A DNA stretch of 10,644 nt from Omnitrophica bacterium GWA2_52_8 (GCA_001804025.1 MHFC01000128.1:14998-25641); one strand, 5' to 3'; positions 1-7,304 are shown, counted from the stretch's first letter. Numbers and translations: made by a program. Notes: generated by a model from the sequence alone, not told the origin.

Positions 1-230
1 GAACGCTCACGGCACTTAAATGCATGGCCGGGACACTTATCGTGGCCTTCGTTGCGTATTTCCTGTTTGAAATCCCGGCACTACGGGCCTATTTATTTTC
101 TTTCCCGGAATTTTTGCTTCTGTTTGTCAGTTTTCAACTGTTGCTCGGCCGCTATACGGGGCTTCGGCTTCTTGAAATTCCCAGGTTTTGGGAACTGCGC
201 CGGCAGGCCGCGGGCCTGCGGAAGGAATAA
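1..230 (+). CDS. C-terminal end of a multi-pass membrane protein, probably the 7TM partner of the following ATP-grasp ligase (5' partial)
   Basis: The frame is open from the left edge (first full codon at 3) to TAA at 228-230, leaving 75 residues. An ATG at 24 lies within the frame but is probably internal. Two hydrophobic stretches are visible, about residues 8-27 and 30-50, followed by LGRYTGLRLLEIPRFWELRR and a basic tail. That ending resembles the last helices of the 7TM domain proteins (7TM_transglut type, often fused to an inactive transglutaminase) that are encoded next to alpha-L-glutamate ligase-related ATP-grasp genes. The next gene is exactly such an ATP-grasp gene and begins five bases after this stop, which supports the pairing. 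The diagnostic N-terminal part is outside the window, so the family call rests on this short tail plus context. Its function is not known. Confidence 0.65.
   Translation, partial: TLTALKCMAGTLIVAFVAYFLFEIPALRAYLFSFPEFLLLFVSFQLLLGRYTGLRLLEIPRFWELRRQAAGLRKE
220..226 (+). promoter_or_regulatory. ribosome binding site of the ATP-grasp gene
   Basis: GGAAGGA lies inside the last codons of the upstream membrane-protein gene, nine bases before ATG 236. It decides the start over the longer open frame from 188 and implies that the two genes are translated together. Confidence 0.75.
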
Positions 231-235
231 GCATC

Positions 236-1171
236 ATGCTGAGTTTTTTTCGTGCGGGGCTGCTCGGAATGAACAAACGCAATGCCGATTATCTTTTGCC
301 GAACAATCCGAGGCAGTTTTATCCGCTGGTTGATGACAAGCTTAAAACCAAAAAAGTTTTGGAATCCCACGGCCTGCCTGTTCCGCCCACCTATGATGAA
401 ATTCTTTATGACTATCAATCCCGGCTTTTCCGAGAAAAGAAATATATGAAGGAGTTTGTGGTCAAACCTTCGCGTGGTGCTGAAGGGCGCGGGATCCTTG
501 TCATCGCGGACCGTAAAACCGACCGGTTTCAGAAAGCGAGCGGAGAGTGGATCAGCGAGGATGATCTGGAATATCACGTGACCAATATTCTTGCGGGCCT
601 CTATTCACTCGGAGGTATCGATGACGTGGCTTTTATTGAATACCTTGTGCGCAGTCATGCGGCATTCAAACACGTCACGTTCCGCGGCGTGCCGGACATC
701 CGCATCATTGTATTTCGCGGCGTGCCCGTTATGTCGATGCTGCGGCTGCCGACCCGGATGTCGGACGGAAAGGCAAACCTGCATCAGGGGGCGGTCGGGG
801 TCGGAGTCAGCATGGGCGACGGGATCACTTACGGCGGTGTTTGGCGTAACCGCTTGGCGTCCAAGCACCCGGACACCGGCCAGCCCGTGGCCGGCGTCAT
901 AATCCCTTTTTGGCATACGATTCTGGAGTATGCCGCCAAGCTTTACGATATCTTCCCTCTGGGCTACCTTGGCGTCGACTTTGTGATCGACACCCTGCTG
1001 GGACCGCTGATTTTGGAGCTCAATGCCCGTCCCGGGCTTAGTATTCAGCTGGCCAACCGCACCGGGCTTCTCAGCCGGCTGCAGGCCGTTGAAAAAAAAG
1101 GCCCCGGGATCGGAAAGCAGCCTGTGTCCGACAGGCTTGCGGTGACCCGCGAAATCTGTGTTCCGTCCTAG
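236..1171 (+). CDS. RimK-like ATP-grasp protein, alpha-L-glutamate ligase-related family
   Basis: 311 residues from ATG 236, chosen because GGAAGGA (220-226) sits nine bases upstream and the upstream gene stops at 230; the longer frame back to 188 would overlap that gene. ATP-grasp signatures are visible: the nucleotide-binding stretch VVKPSRGAEGRG (75-86), GVPDIRIIVFRGVPVMSMLRLPT (151-173), the NLHQGAVGVG loop (181-190), GVDFVID (246-252) and the metal-binding ELNARPG (261-267). The family joins a carboxylate to an amine with ATP; relatives such as RimK add glutamate to peptides. This subfamily usually travels with a 7TM or inactive-transglutaminase membrane protein, as here, suggesting modification of a peptide or small molecule at the membrane. 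The true substrate is unknown. No signal peptide or membrane segment was seen, so it is probably cytoplasmic. The last 35 residues are poorly conserved-looking and polar. Confidence 0.88.
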   Translation: MLSFFRAGLLGMNKRNADYLLPNNPRQFYPLVDDKLKTKKVLESHGLPVPPTYDEILYDYQSRLFREKKYMKEFVVKPSRGAEGRGILVIADRKTDRFQKASGEWISEDDLEYHVTNILAGLYSLGGIDDVAFIEYLVRSHAAFKHVTFRGVPDIRIIVFRGVPVMSMLRLPTRMSDGKANLHQGAVGVGVSMGDGITYGGVWRNRLASKHPDTGQPVAGVIIPFWHTILEYAAKLYDIFPLGYLGVDFVIDTLLGPLILELNARPGLSIQLANRTGLLSRLQAVEKKGPGIGKQPVSDRLAVTREICVPS

Positions 1172-1259
1172 AAAACCGGTATTTTTTTCTTCATCTCAAG
1201 CGTGGCCATAATTTTCCCGCTAACGATTATTCCCCAAAGATCCGATAAAGAACTGTTTG

Positions 1260-1298
1260 GACAGGTCCGAAAATCCTCAAAATCCTCAAAATCCTGTC
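1260..1298. repeat. three 9-base tandem repeats framed by a 6-base inverted repeat
   Basis: The unit AAAATCCTC occurs at 1270-1278 and 1279-1287, followed by AAAATCCTG at 1288-1296. The array is framed by GACAGG (1260-1265) and its complement CCTGTC (1293-1298), which could form a short stem with a 27-base loop holding most of the repeats. It sits in the 160-base gap (1172-1331) between the ATP-grasp gene and the first zinc-ribbon gene, about 35 bases upstream of that gene's ATG. I see no convincing promoter or terminator in the rest of the gap: the seven-T run at 1182-1188 has no proper hairpin before it. The function of the repeat is unknown. Confidence 0.7.
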
Positions 1299-1331
1299 TG
1301 TAAACCGTCCTTAGAGTGCGGGGAGTCTTCG

Positions 1332-1691
1332 ATGCTTCGATTGGTCCAAGTGGTGAAGTGCCCAAAATGCGGTACCGTTATCCCGTGGGCGTCGCTTTCC
1401 TTTGTGCTAAAACATTTACGAGGCATCTGCCTCAGTTATCCGCACCGGTTTGATTGCACGAAGTGCCGGGCCCCGCTGACCGTGCGCTATGCGCCGCTCC
1501 ACTGGATCGTCTACCTGTCCTTCATGGCCGGGACGGCGTATTTGATGGTCTATTTTTATAGAGTCCAAATCGCCAGCCAGTTTTTCGTTTTTATTGCCTC
1601 CCTTTATATGCTTTGCGGTATTGTGCTTATTTGCGGCGTCCATCTTAAAATTCCAATGAAGGTTGAAATCGGAAACAGCCAAAAAAATTAA
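1332..1691 (+). CDS. small zinc-ribbon protein with two membrane helices, function unknown
   Basis: 119 residues from ATG 1332. This start is preferred because GGGGAG (1320-1325) lies six bases upstream; the frame extends to a TTG at 1257, but that stretch only translates the 9-base repeats into NPQNPQNP. The N-terminus carries two CxxC knuckles, CPKC at 10-13 and CTKC at 42-45, fitting a four-cysteine zinc ribbon. Two hydrophobic segments follow, about residues 56-76 and 79-102, then a short polar tail. The likely arrangement is a cytoplasmic zinc ribbon anchored by a helical hairpin. No named family is recognised with confidence; it recalls small CxxC...CxxC membrane proteins. It ends 12 bases before the preferred start of the next zinc-ribbon gene, so the two are probably co-transcribed. 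Confidence 0.72.
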   Translation: MLRLVQVVKCPKCGTVIPWASLSFVLKHLRGICLSYPHRFDCTKCRAPLTVRYAPLHWIVYLSFMAGTAYLMVYFYRVQIASQFFVFIASLYMLCGIVLICGVHLKIPMKVEIGNSQKN

Positions 1692-1695
1692 GGAG
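1691..1695 (+). promoter_or_regulatory. ribosome binding site of the zf-TFIIB-like gene
   Basis: AGGAG overlaps the last base of the preceding stop codon. It is two bases from the ATG at 1698, too close to be used well, but eight bases from the in-frame ATG at 1704, which is therefore the likelier start. Confidence 0.65.
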
Positions 1696-1703
1696 AAATG
1701 CGC

Positions 1704-1976
1704 ATGGGAGCCCCCAAAAAAACTTTTACAAATTGTCCGAAATGCCAAGCTGAAGTTGTGCATACGGGATTCGGAGGGATTACGTATGAAGGGTGCCCAA
1801 ACTGTCACGGCATATTTTTAGATTTGGAGGATACGGGCAATGAGCATGTCGCCGGAATCACAGCCATTTCTTCAAGGCTAAGGCTGGATCGCAAAGAACT
1901 CGATCAGATGGAGATCGCCTGTCCTAAATGTAAGATAAAAATGAAAAAAAACCGATCAGCAACCAAAAAGGCATGA
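1704..1976 (+). CDS. zf-TFIIB-like zinc-finger protein, N-terminal part (frame broken)
   Basis: From ATG 1704 this frame gives 90 residues and stops at TGA 1974-1976; an alternative ATG at 1698 adds two residues. The first zinc finger is complete: CPKC (11-14), then CPNCHGIFLDLED (31-43), the pattern of zf-TFIIB domains in bacterial proteins. A second finger begins with CPKC (73-76) but its other half is missing. The residues after the A run (NRSATKKA) look like out-of-frame sequence. The missing half, CPSCKGIWFDQGEF, is encoded in the -1 frame immediately downstream. I therefore read 1704-2413 as one gene of about 236 codons whose frame breaks at 1944-1951. Whether this is a sequencing error, a real mutation or a recoding site cannot be told from the sequence alone. 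Confidence 0.72.
   Translation: MGAPKKTFTNCPKCQAEVVHTGFGGITYEGCPNCHGIFLDLEDTGNEHVAGITAISSRLRLDRKELDQMEIACPKCKIKMKKNRSATKKA
1944..1951 (+). other. run of eight A where the zf-TFIIB-like gene changes frame
   Basis: The A8 run follows an ATG triplet (1941-1943). A -1 shift here, or one added A in the DNA or transcript, converts CPKCKIKMKK... into a continuous frame reading KPISNQKGMTLDACPSC and completes the second zinc finger. A tracts of this kind are known places for -1 ribosomal slippage, RNA polymerase slippage and sequencing error. A possible stem, GCATGAC (1971-1977) with GTCATGC (1993-1999), lies 19 bases downstream, farther than the usual spacing for a frameshift stimulator. Confidence 0.6.
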
Positions 1977-2413
1977 CCCTTGATGCTTGTCCGTCATGCA
2001 AGGGCATTTGGTTTGATCAAGGGGAATTTCGCCATTATATGAATCCGATTATGCAAATCTTGGTTGAAACGCCGCCGTTTAAAATATGGTATGAATGCGA
2101 AGATTGTAAGGTTACACGCAGTTACTCGCAGCATGACGCAGGTGATTCATCCCCCAAATGCCTGCGCTGCGCAAAGACACTCGTACTAAAAACAGTTCGC
2201 CTTTTTGAGCGGGCTGAGTGGCGCCGGGATTTTAAAGGGCTTTTGATCTATTCTATTCCGATAGCGATATTATTTTTGGCTAATTATTATGCGCTACAAA
2301 ACTTTTTTTATGCCGCCATGTTGACATTTCTTGGAGGGATTGCCGGAGCTTCTGTTGTTCAGATAGCTATTCAACATGATAAAAGGCGTAATGAAGGATC
2401 GGATTTTCTCTGA
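1973..2413 (+). CDS. zf-TFIIB-like protein, C-terminal part: half zinc finger, CxxC ribbon and two membrane helices
   Basis: This frame reads from ATG 1973 to TGA 2411-2413, 146 residues. The ATG overlaps the stop of the upstream frame as ATGA, so coupled re-initiation could make it a separate chain, but no well-spaced ribosome site precedes it. The sequence opens with LDACPSCKGIWFDQGEF, which is the second half of a zf-TFIIB finger whose first half (CPKC) lies in the upstream frame; this favours one frameshifted gene. Further on is a CxxC pair (CEDC and CLRC, roughly 43-46 and 63-66) forming another probable zinc ribbon, then two hydrophobic stretches near 86-103 and 106-128 and a basic tail. 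The layout of zinc ribbon then helical hairpin matches the neighbour at 1332-1691, although order and length differ. Function unknown. Confidence 0.7.
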   Translation: MTLDACPSCKGIWFDQGEFRHYMNPIMQILVETPPFKIWYECEDCKVTRSYSQHDAGDSSPKCLRCAKTLVLKTVRLFERAEWRRDFKGLLIYSIPIAILFLANYYALQNFFYAAMLTFLGGIAGASVVQIAIQHDKRRNEGSDFL

Positions 2414-2425
2414 GAAACAATTTGT

Positions 2426-2458
2426 GCTGTTTGATCGCTATAGAATTAAACAAACAGC
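2426..2458. terminator. inverted repeat between convergent genes, possible bidirectional terminator
   Basis: GCTGTTTG (2426-2433) pairs with CAAACAGC (2451-2458) around a 17-base AT-rich loop. The right arm is the last codons of nuoN; the left arm is in the 32-base gap between the two converging operons. The position suits a shared terminator, but neither side has a clear T run and the loop is long, so the assignment is weak. Confidence 0.3.
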
Positions 2459-3873
2459 GCGGTTTGGACGGCTTTGATGAAAACCGAGGGAGCGAGGCCG
2501 ACGGCGAAGGTTCCGATGAGGAGAAGCCCGAGGGCAAGGGTCAGCGGAAGAGGATAAGGAATTTTTTCAGGGGTTTCTTCCGGAACAAGATACATAAGCC
2601 GAACGACTTTGAAATAGTAAAAAGCGGCAATCGCGCTGTTGACGGCGGCTGCCACAGCCAGCGTCAGATAACCTGCCTGAATTGCGCTCGAGAAGACATA
2701 AAACTTTCCGATGAACCCCGCCAGCGGCGGGATCCCCGCAAGAGAAAGCATGAAAACCGTCAAGCTTGCCGCCAAAAACGGGGCGCGTTTTGCGAGCCCG
2801 GCGTAGGAGAGCAGTTCGTCGCTTTTTGTGCTGTTTGAAACCATAATGACGACGGTAAAAGCCCCCAGGTTCGTAAAGGCATAGGCCACGAGATAAATCA
2901 GTACGCCCGGAACACCCGTCTCATTGAAGGTGCACACGCCCATAAGAATGTAACCCGCCTGGGCAATACTGGAATACGCAAGCAGCCGCTTGATGTTTGT
3001 CTGCGCAATCGCGGTCACATTGCCGACCGTCATGGTCAGGATCGAAAGGCCCATCAATAGCGGGCTCCATTTCCAGTTGATCCACAAAAACCCTGTCGAC
3101 AATACGCGCATCATGAGCGCAAACCCGAGCGCTTTCGGCGCAACCGTCAAAAACGCGGCGACCGGAGTCGGTGCCGCCTCGTAAACATCCGGGGCCCACA
3201 TATGAAAAGGGGCCATTGAAATCTTGAACCCGAGTCCGACGAGAAAAAGGATGAGGGCGATGAGCGTTACGCCGTAAAAAGGGGCCGTTGCGGAAAGGTT
3301 CCGGATAATCGAAAGCTCGAGCGAACCGGAAGCGCCGAAGACAAGCGACATGCCGAAGAGCATGATGCCGGAGGCCGCGCTGCCGTAAAGCAGATATTTC
3401 ATGGCCGCTTCCTTGGCCTTATGACTTTTACGCAGGAAGCCGGTGAGGATGTAGGACATCAGCGACACAAATTCGACCGAAAGAAAAATCATGAGCAGGT
3501 TGGTCGAAGCGGCCATTAAAATCAATCCGAAGCCTGTCAAAAGCAGCAGCGTGTAATATTCGCCTTCTTCGGAGGGGGACAGCTCGCGGTAACTTATCGA
3601 GATCAGGACCGTTGCTGCAAGAATCAACACTGTTAGGACCCTGAAGAAGCAGGTATAAGCGTCCAGCGTGAAAAAACCATAGAAAAGTTCCAAGGGCTTT
3701 CCGGCCAGGTCGGACACTTGAGGAAAAACCGCGGTGCCGAGGAGTACCAGCACGGCAAAAAAACCGACCAGTTTTTTGTTCCGGACGAACAAATCCAGGC
3801 CAAGGGAAATCAGCGCTCCGGAGAGGAGAAATAGTTCGGGCAGAAAATAACGCAGGCTTTCAGTTGCGTTCAT
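2446..3873 (-). CDS. nuoN: NADH-quinone oxidoreductase subunit N
   Basis: 475 residues, close to the usual 480 or so. NuoN is one of the three antiporter-like subunits that pump protons in the membrane arm of complex I. The hydrophobic sequence shows the expected charged residues: E134 in LMIFLSVEFVSLMSYIL, K217 in GFKISMAPFHMWAPDVYEAAPTPV, K247 in TVAPKALG, the QTNIKRLLAYSSIAQAGY stretch (291-308) and K390 in GIPPLAGFIGKFYVF. These match the functional lysines and glutamate known from E. coli NuoN. The start at 3873 (MNATES) is chosen over the ATG at 3900 because GGAGGGG lies nine bases upstream and only one base separates this ATG from the nuoM stop. It is the last gene of the nuo run and converges with the zinc-ribbon genes. 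Confidence 0.96.
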   Translation of the reverse strand: MNATESLRYFLPELFLLSGALISLGLDLFVRNKKLVGFFAVLVLLGTAVFPQVSDLAGKPLELFYGFFTLDAYTCFFRVLTVLILAATVLISISYRELSPSEEGEYYTLLLLTGFGLILMAASTNLLMIFLSVEFVSLMSYILTGFLRKSHKAKEAAMKYLLYGSAASGIMLFGMSLVFGASGSLELSIIRNLSATAPFYGVTLIALILFLVGLGFKISMAPFHMWAPDVYEAAPTPVAAFLTVAPKALGFALMMRVLSTGFLWINWKWSPLLMGLSILTMTVGNVTAIAQTNIKRLLAYSSIAQAGYILMGVCTFNETGVPGVLIYLVAYAFTNLGAFTVVIMVSNSTKSDELLSYAGLAKRAPFLAASLTVFMLSLAGIPPLAGFIGKFYVFSSAIQAGYLTLAVAAAVNSAIAAFYYFKVVRLMYLVPEETPEKIPYPLPLTLALGLLLIGTFAVGLAPSVFIKAVQTALFV

Positions 3874-3874
3874 G

Positions 3875-5344
3875 CTAGGAAACCCCTCCGACGGAAGCAA
3901 GCAGCACTTGCACGCTTGAAGCCATGTAGCTCAAAATCACTTTCGGATAGACGCCGATCCAGAGGATGAAGGCCATCAACGGCACAAGCGTGATAAGCTC
4001 GCGCAGGTTAATGTCCGTAAGCCCTTTCCATTTATCATTGACGGGGCCCAGCAGGACTTTGCGGATCATCGTCAGGAGATAGGCGGCTGCGAGGATGATC
4101 CCGATGCAGGCCAGGCCGGTAAAGAGTTTGCTGTACGTGTAAGAGCCTAGGAGTGTCATAAACTCGCTGATAAACCCGCTCATGCCCGGCAGTCCGAGCG
4201 ACGCCAGCGAAAAAAAGATCAGAATGCCTGCGTAAACGGGCGTTACGGCGCTGAGACCGCCAAAGGCCCCCATATCACGCGTATGGGCGCGGTCGTAGAG
4301 GACGCCGACCAACAAGAAAAGGCCGGCGGTAATGGTGCCGTGGTTGAACATCTGCAGCAGGGCCCCGTTGAAGCCGTCTGACGTAAAGGCCGCAAGCCCG
4401 AGAAGCACAAAACCCATGTGACTTACGCTTGAATAGGCGACCATTTTTTTGAAGTCCGATTGCGCAAACGCGACAAATCCGCCGTAGACGATGCCGATAA
4501 CTGCGAGGATAGCGAGCGCGGGACGGAACCATTCGGCCGCGTCCGGCAGGAACGGATAACTGAAGCGCATAAAACCGTAAGTCCCCATTTTTAACAGCAC
4601 GCCGGCCAGGATGACGCTAATCGGTGTCGGAGCTTCGACGTGAGCGTCGGGCAGCCAGGTGTGGAACGGAAAGCAGGGCACTTTGACGGCAAAGCCGAGG
4701 AACAGGGCAAGAAACACAATCTTCTGAAAACCGGGATCAAATCCCGCATTCGCAAGCCGGACCCAGTCGAAGGTGTGCGGTTCGGATTTAAAGTAAAGCG
4801 CCAGGATTCCGAGCAGCATGAACATGCTTCCGGTAAGCGTATACAGGAAAAATTTAATGGCGGCATATTCGCGTCTCGGACCGCCCCAGATGCCGATCAG
4901 GAAATACATGGGCACGAGCACGACTTCCCAAAAGATATAGAAGAGGAACAAATCAAGTGCGAGAAACGTTCCCATCATGCCGGTTTCGAGCAGCAGATAG
5001 AGGAAATAGTATTCTTTTTCGCGGGTCTTGATGCCGAACGACCCGATGCAGGCCAGGATCGAAATCAGCGCCGTCAAGAACACCATCGGAAAGCTGATGC
5101 CGTCGGTGCCAAGATAGTAATGGACGTTAAACTGGGGAATCCAAACGGCTTTTTCGATCATCTGGAAGCCGGGTTCGGCGGCATTGAACAGCGTCAAGGC
5201 CTTGACGGTAAGCGCGCCGGTCAAAAGGGTCGCCGCCGTCGCCACCGATTTGATCAGCCGGGAATTGTTTTTCGGCAAGAGTAAAACGAGCAAGGCCCCG
5301 GCCAGCGGAGTAAAAGTAATCCACGATAAAAGATGCGTCTGCAT
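3875..5344 (-). CDS. nuoM: NADH-quinone oxidoreductase subunit M
   Basis: 489 residues, a usual length. NuoM is an antiporter-like proton-pumping subunit of the complex I membrane arm. Diagnostic stretches are present: FWEVVLVPMYFLIGIWGG with E140, AAIKFFLYTLTGS (161-173), KVPCFPFHTWLPDAHVEAPTPIS (221-243) with K221, LLKMGTYGFMRF with K252, QSDFKKMVAYSSVSHMGF (295-312) and GLPGMSGFISEF with E394. These correspond to the key E144, K234, K265 and E407 of E. coli NuoM, so pumping should be intact. AGGAG (5350-5354 on the minus strand) is five bases before the ATG and overlaps the nuoL stop. The gap to nuoL is nine bases and to nuoN one base, which points to a single transcript with coupled translation. 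Confidence 0.97.
   Translation of the reverse strand: MQTHLLSWITFTPLAGALLVLLLPKNNSRLIKSVATAATLLTGALTVKALTLFNAAEPGFQMIEKAVWIPQFNVHYYLGTDGISFPMVFLTALISILACIGSFGIKTREKEYYFLYLLLETGMMGTFLALDLFLFYIFWEVVLVPMYFLIGIWGGPRREYAAIKFFLYTLTGSMFMLLGILALYFKSEPHTFDWVRLANAGFDPGFQKIVFLALFLGFAVKVPCFPFHTWLPDAHVEAPTPISVILAGVLLKMGTYGFMRFSYPFLPDAAEWFRPALAILAVIGIVYGGFVAFAQSDFKKMVAYSSVSHMGFVLLGLAAFTSDGFNGALLQMFNHGTITAGLFLLVGVLYDRAHTRDMGAFGGLSAVTPVYAGILIFFSLASLGLPGMSGFISEFMTLLGSYTYSKLFTGLACIGIILAAAYLLTMIRKVLLGPVNDKWKGLTDINLRELITLVPLMAFILWIGVYPKVILSYMASSVQVLLASVGGVS
3883..3889 (-). promoter_or_regulatory. strong ribosome binding site of nuoN
   Basis: Read on the minus strand this is GGAGGGG, nine bases before the nuoN ATG at 3873 and inside the last codons of nuoM. 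It rules out the longer nuoN start at 3900 and marks nuoN for efficient translation at the end of the operon. Confidence 0.7.
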
Positions 5345-5353
5345 AAGGGCTCC

Positions 5354-7297
5354 TTATTTTCGCAATTCGATAAAGAATAAGACAATGGTTCCGAGAAACG
5401 CGATCAACACATAGTGCTGCAAATAACCCGTTTGTAGCAAGCGGACCAGTGCGCTTGCGAGCTGAACGGTCCAGCCCGTGAGGTTTACAAGGCCGTCGAC
5501 GATGTGCTTGTCGATCCAGCCTTTGATTCGGCTTGTGCGGGCTGTCGCCAGGCCGGTCTTGTTGACAAGATAATCAATGACCTGTTCGTCGATGCGGTAA
5601 AGAGCGCGGCTCATGGCCCCGAACGGCCTGATGAAAAGGATTGTGTAAATTTCGTCGAACCACAGTTTGTTCAAGGAAGCCGTGTAGAGCGGCCGGAAAA
5701 CCCGGCTGATTATTGCCGGCAGTCCCGGATTTTTCAGATATAAAAACCAGGCTGAGATGATGCCGCCGAAGGCGGCCGCAAGCGAAGTGGCGACGACGAA
5801 AGGAATGATGACATGTTCCGAGCCGTGACCGGCGGCGTGCCCTCCGGCATGAACGCCCCCGGCCAGAAAATTCTGGAACCAGTGGTGCATGAAAGGCGAG
5901 CCCGGAATCCCTGCAAGAACGGCGCCGATCGCAAGAAGCCAGAGCGGAACAGTCATGACGGCCGGAGATTCATGCGCGTGGATTTTCGGATTCCGCGGTT
6001 TGCCGAAAAAGGCCATAAAGACGAGCCGGAACATATAAAAGGAAGTCATCAGCGCGGTCAGGGCAAGCGTCCAGTAAATGACGGGATTGTGTGCGGTATA
6101 GGCCGCAGCCAGAATTTCGTCTTTGCTCCAGAAACCCGAAAGCGGAGGGACTCCGGCGATGGCCAGCGAAGCCAGAACGAATGTCGCGGCCGTATGTTTC
6201 ATTTTACCGAAAAGACCGCCCATTTCCCGCAGGTCCTGTGTATGGCAGCCATGGATCACGGAACCCGCACCGAGGAAGAGCAGGGCCTTAAAAAACGCGT
6301 GCGTCATCAGATGAAATGTTCCGGCCGCAAAACCCCCCAAGCCGAGTGCGGCGACCATGTAGCCCAGCTGCGAGATTGTTGAATAGGCCAAAACTTTTTT
6401 GATATCGGTTGCCGAAAGCGCAATAAAAGCCGCCATGAACGCCGTCATGGTGCCGATCACGGCAACGGTCTGCATGGCGTCGGGGGCGGCTTCAAAAAGC
6501 GGAAATGAGCGGGCGATCAAAAAGACGCCCGCGGCGACCATGGTGGCGGCGTGGATCAGCGCGCTGACGGGCGTCGGACCTTCCATGGCGTCCGGCAGCC
6601 ATACATGCAAAGGAAATTGGGCGGATTTTCCGACGGTCCCGCAGAAAATCAAAAGGGCTGCGGCCGTGAGCAGCGGTGTGTTCTCCATGAGATGCGCGGC
6701 ATGCCCGAGATCAGCAAAATTGAGCGTACCCGCTCCGGCGAAGAGCGTCATAATGCCGATAAAAAATCCGATATCGCCGACCCGCGTCGTAAGAAAGGCC
6801 TTGCGGCCGGCGTCGGCGGCGCTGTTTTTTTCCGACCAAAACCCGATTAAAAGGTAAGAACACAGGCCCATGACTTCCCAAGCCATGAAGAAGAGAAGGT
6901 AGTTGTTTGCGATCACAAGCGTCAGCATTGCGGCCATGAACAGCGAAACGTAGGCAAAGAAGCGCGAAAAGTGCGCGTCGTCATGCATATAGCCCGCGGA
7001 ATAAACCTGGATCAGCGTGCCGATTAGGGTGACGACAAACAGCAGGACACAGCCCAGAGGATCAAGCAGGACGCCGAAACTGAGCGTTTTTTTACCGAGC
7101 AACAGCCATTCGGTTTGGACACTGTAGGCCCCATGGTGCACCACATAAGCGATGGCAGGCAGGGCGACGGCACAGGCCGCCAAGCTCGCCGCGATCGATA
7201 TCAGCGCCGCACCTTTGCGGACATAGCGGCCGAAAAGGATATTGATGACAAACGCGATAAACGGGAAAAGCGGGATATAAGGCGTGTAATGAATCAT
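5354..7297 (-). CDS. nuoL: NADH-quinone oxidoreductase subunit L
   Basis: 647 residues from ATG 7297 (MIHYTPYIPLFPF); somewhat longer than E. coli NuoL (613). NuoL is the distal antiporter-like subunit and carries the long lateral helix along the membrane arm. Seen: FMAWEVMGLCSYLLIGFW (E141), AGRKAFLTTRVGD (D175), KSAQFPLHVWLPDAMEGPTPVSALIHAATMVAAG (K224, H249), SATDIKKVLAYSTISQLGYM (295-314), MTHAFFKALLFL (H333, K337) and SGFWSKDE (K392, D393). The C-terminus LLQTGYLQHYVLIAFLG is typical of the last helix. A glycine- and histidine-rich stretch, GGVHAGGHAAGHGSEH (480-495), lies in a loop. An ATG at 7330 would add 11 polar residues and overlap nuoK, so 7297 is preferred, though its ribosome site is weak. 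Translation may depend on coupling to nuoK seven bases away. Confidence 0.96.
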   Translation of the reverse strand: MIHYTPYIPLFPFIAFVINILFGRYVRKGAALISIAASLAACAVALPAIAYVVHHGAYSVQTEWLLLGKKTLSFGVLLDPLGCVLLFVVTLIGTLIQVYSAGYMHDDAHFSRFFAYVSLFMAAMLTLVIANNYLLFFMAWEVMGLCSYLLIGFWSEKNSAADAGRKAFLTTRVGDIGFFIGIMTLFAGAGTLNFADLGHAAHLMENTPLLTAAALLIFCGTVGKSAQFPLHVWLPDAMEGPTPVSALIHAATMVAAGVFLIARSFPLFEAAPDAMQTVAVIGTMTAFMAAFIALSATDIKKVLAYSTISQLGYMVAALGLGGFAAGTFHLMTHAFFKALLFLGAGSVIHGCHTQDLREMGGLFGKMKHTAATFVLASLAIAGVPPLSGFWSKDEILAAAYTAHNPVIYWTLALTALMTSFYMFRLVFMAFFGKPRNPKIHAHESPAVMTVPLWLLAIGAVLAGIPGSPFMHHWFQNFLAGGVHAGGHAAGHGSEHVIIPFVVATSLAAAFGGIISAWFLYLKNPGLPAIISRVFRPLYTASLNKLWFDEIYTILFIRPFGAMSRALYRIDEQVIDYLVNKTGLATARTSRIKGWIDKHIVDGLVNLTGWTVQLASALVRLLQTGYLQHYVLIAFLGTIVLFFIELRK

Positions 7298-7304
7298 GAC
7301 CGGT

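Noticed and set aside
1172..1190. T7 run after the ATP-grasp gene as a terminator
   Set aside because: No stable stem precedes it; ACCGGT is a bare palindrome without a loop.
1257..1331. TTG start extending the first zinc-ribbon protein by 25 residues
   Set aside because: The extension only translates the nonamer repeats, and a good ribosome site precedes ATG 1332.
2421..2838. Exact 14-base direct repeat TTTGTGCTGTTTGA at 2421-2434 and 2825-2838
   Set aside because: The second copy is ordinary nuoN coding sequence; there is no element structure between the copies, so probably chance.
4640..5284. Open frame of 214 codons on the plus strand inside nuoM
   Set aside because: It is antisense to a certain nuoM; its product is charged and low-complexity, typical of the complement of hydrophobic coding sequence.
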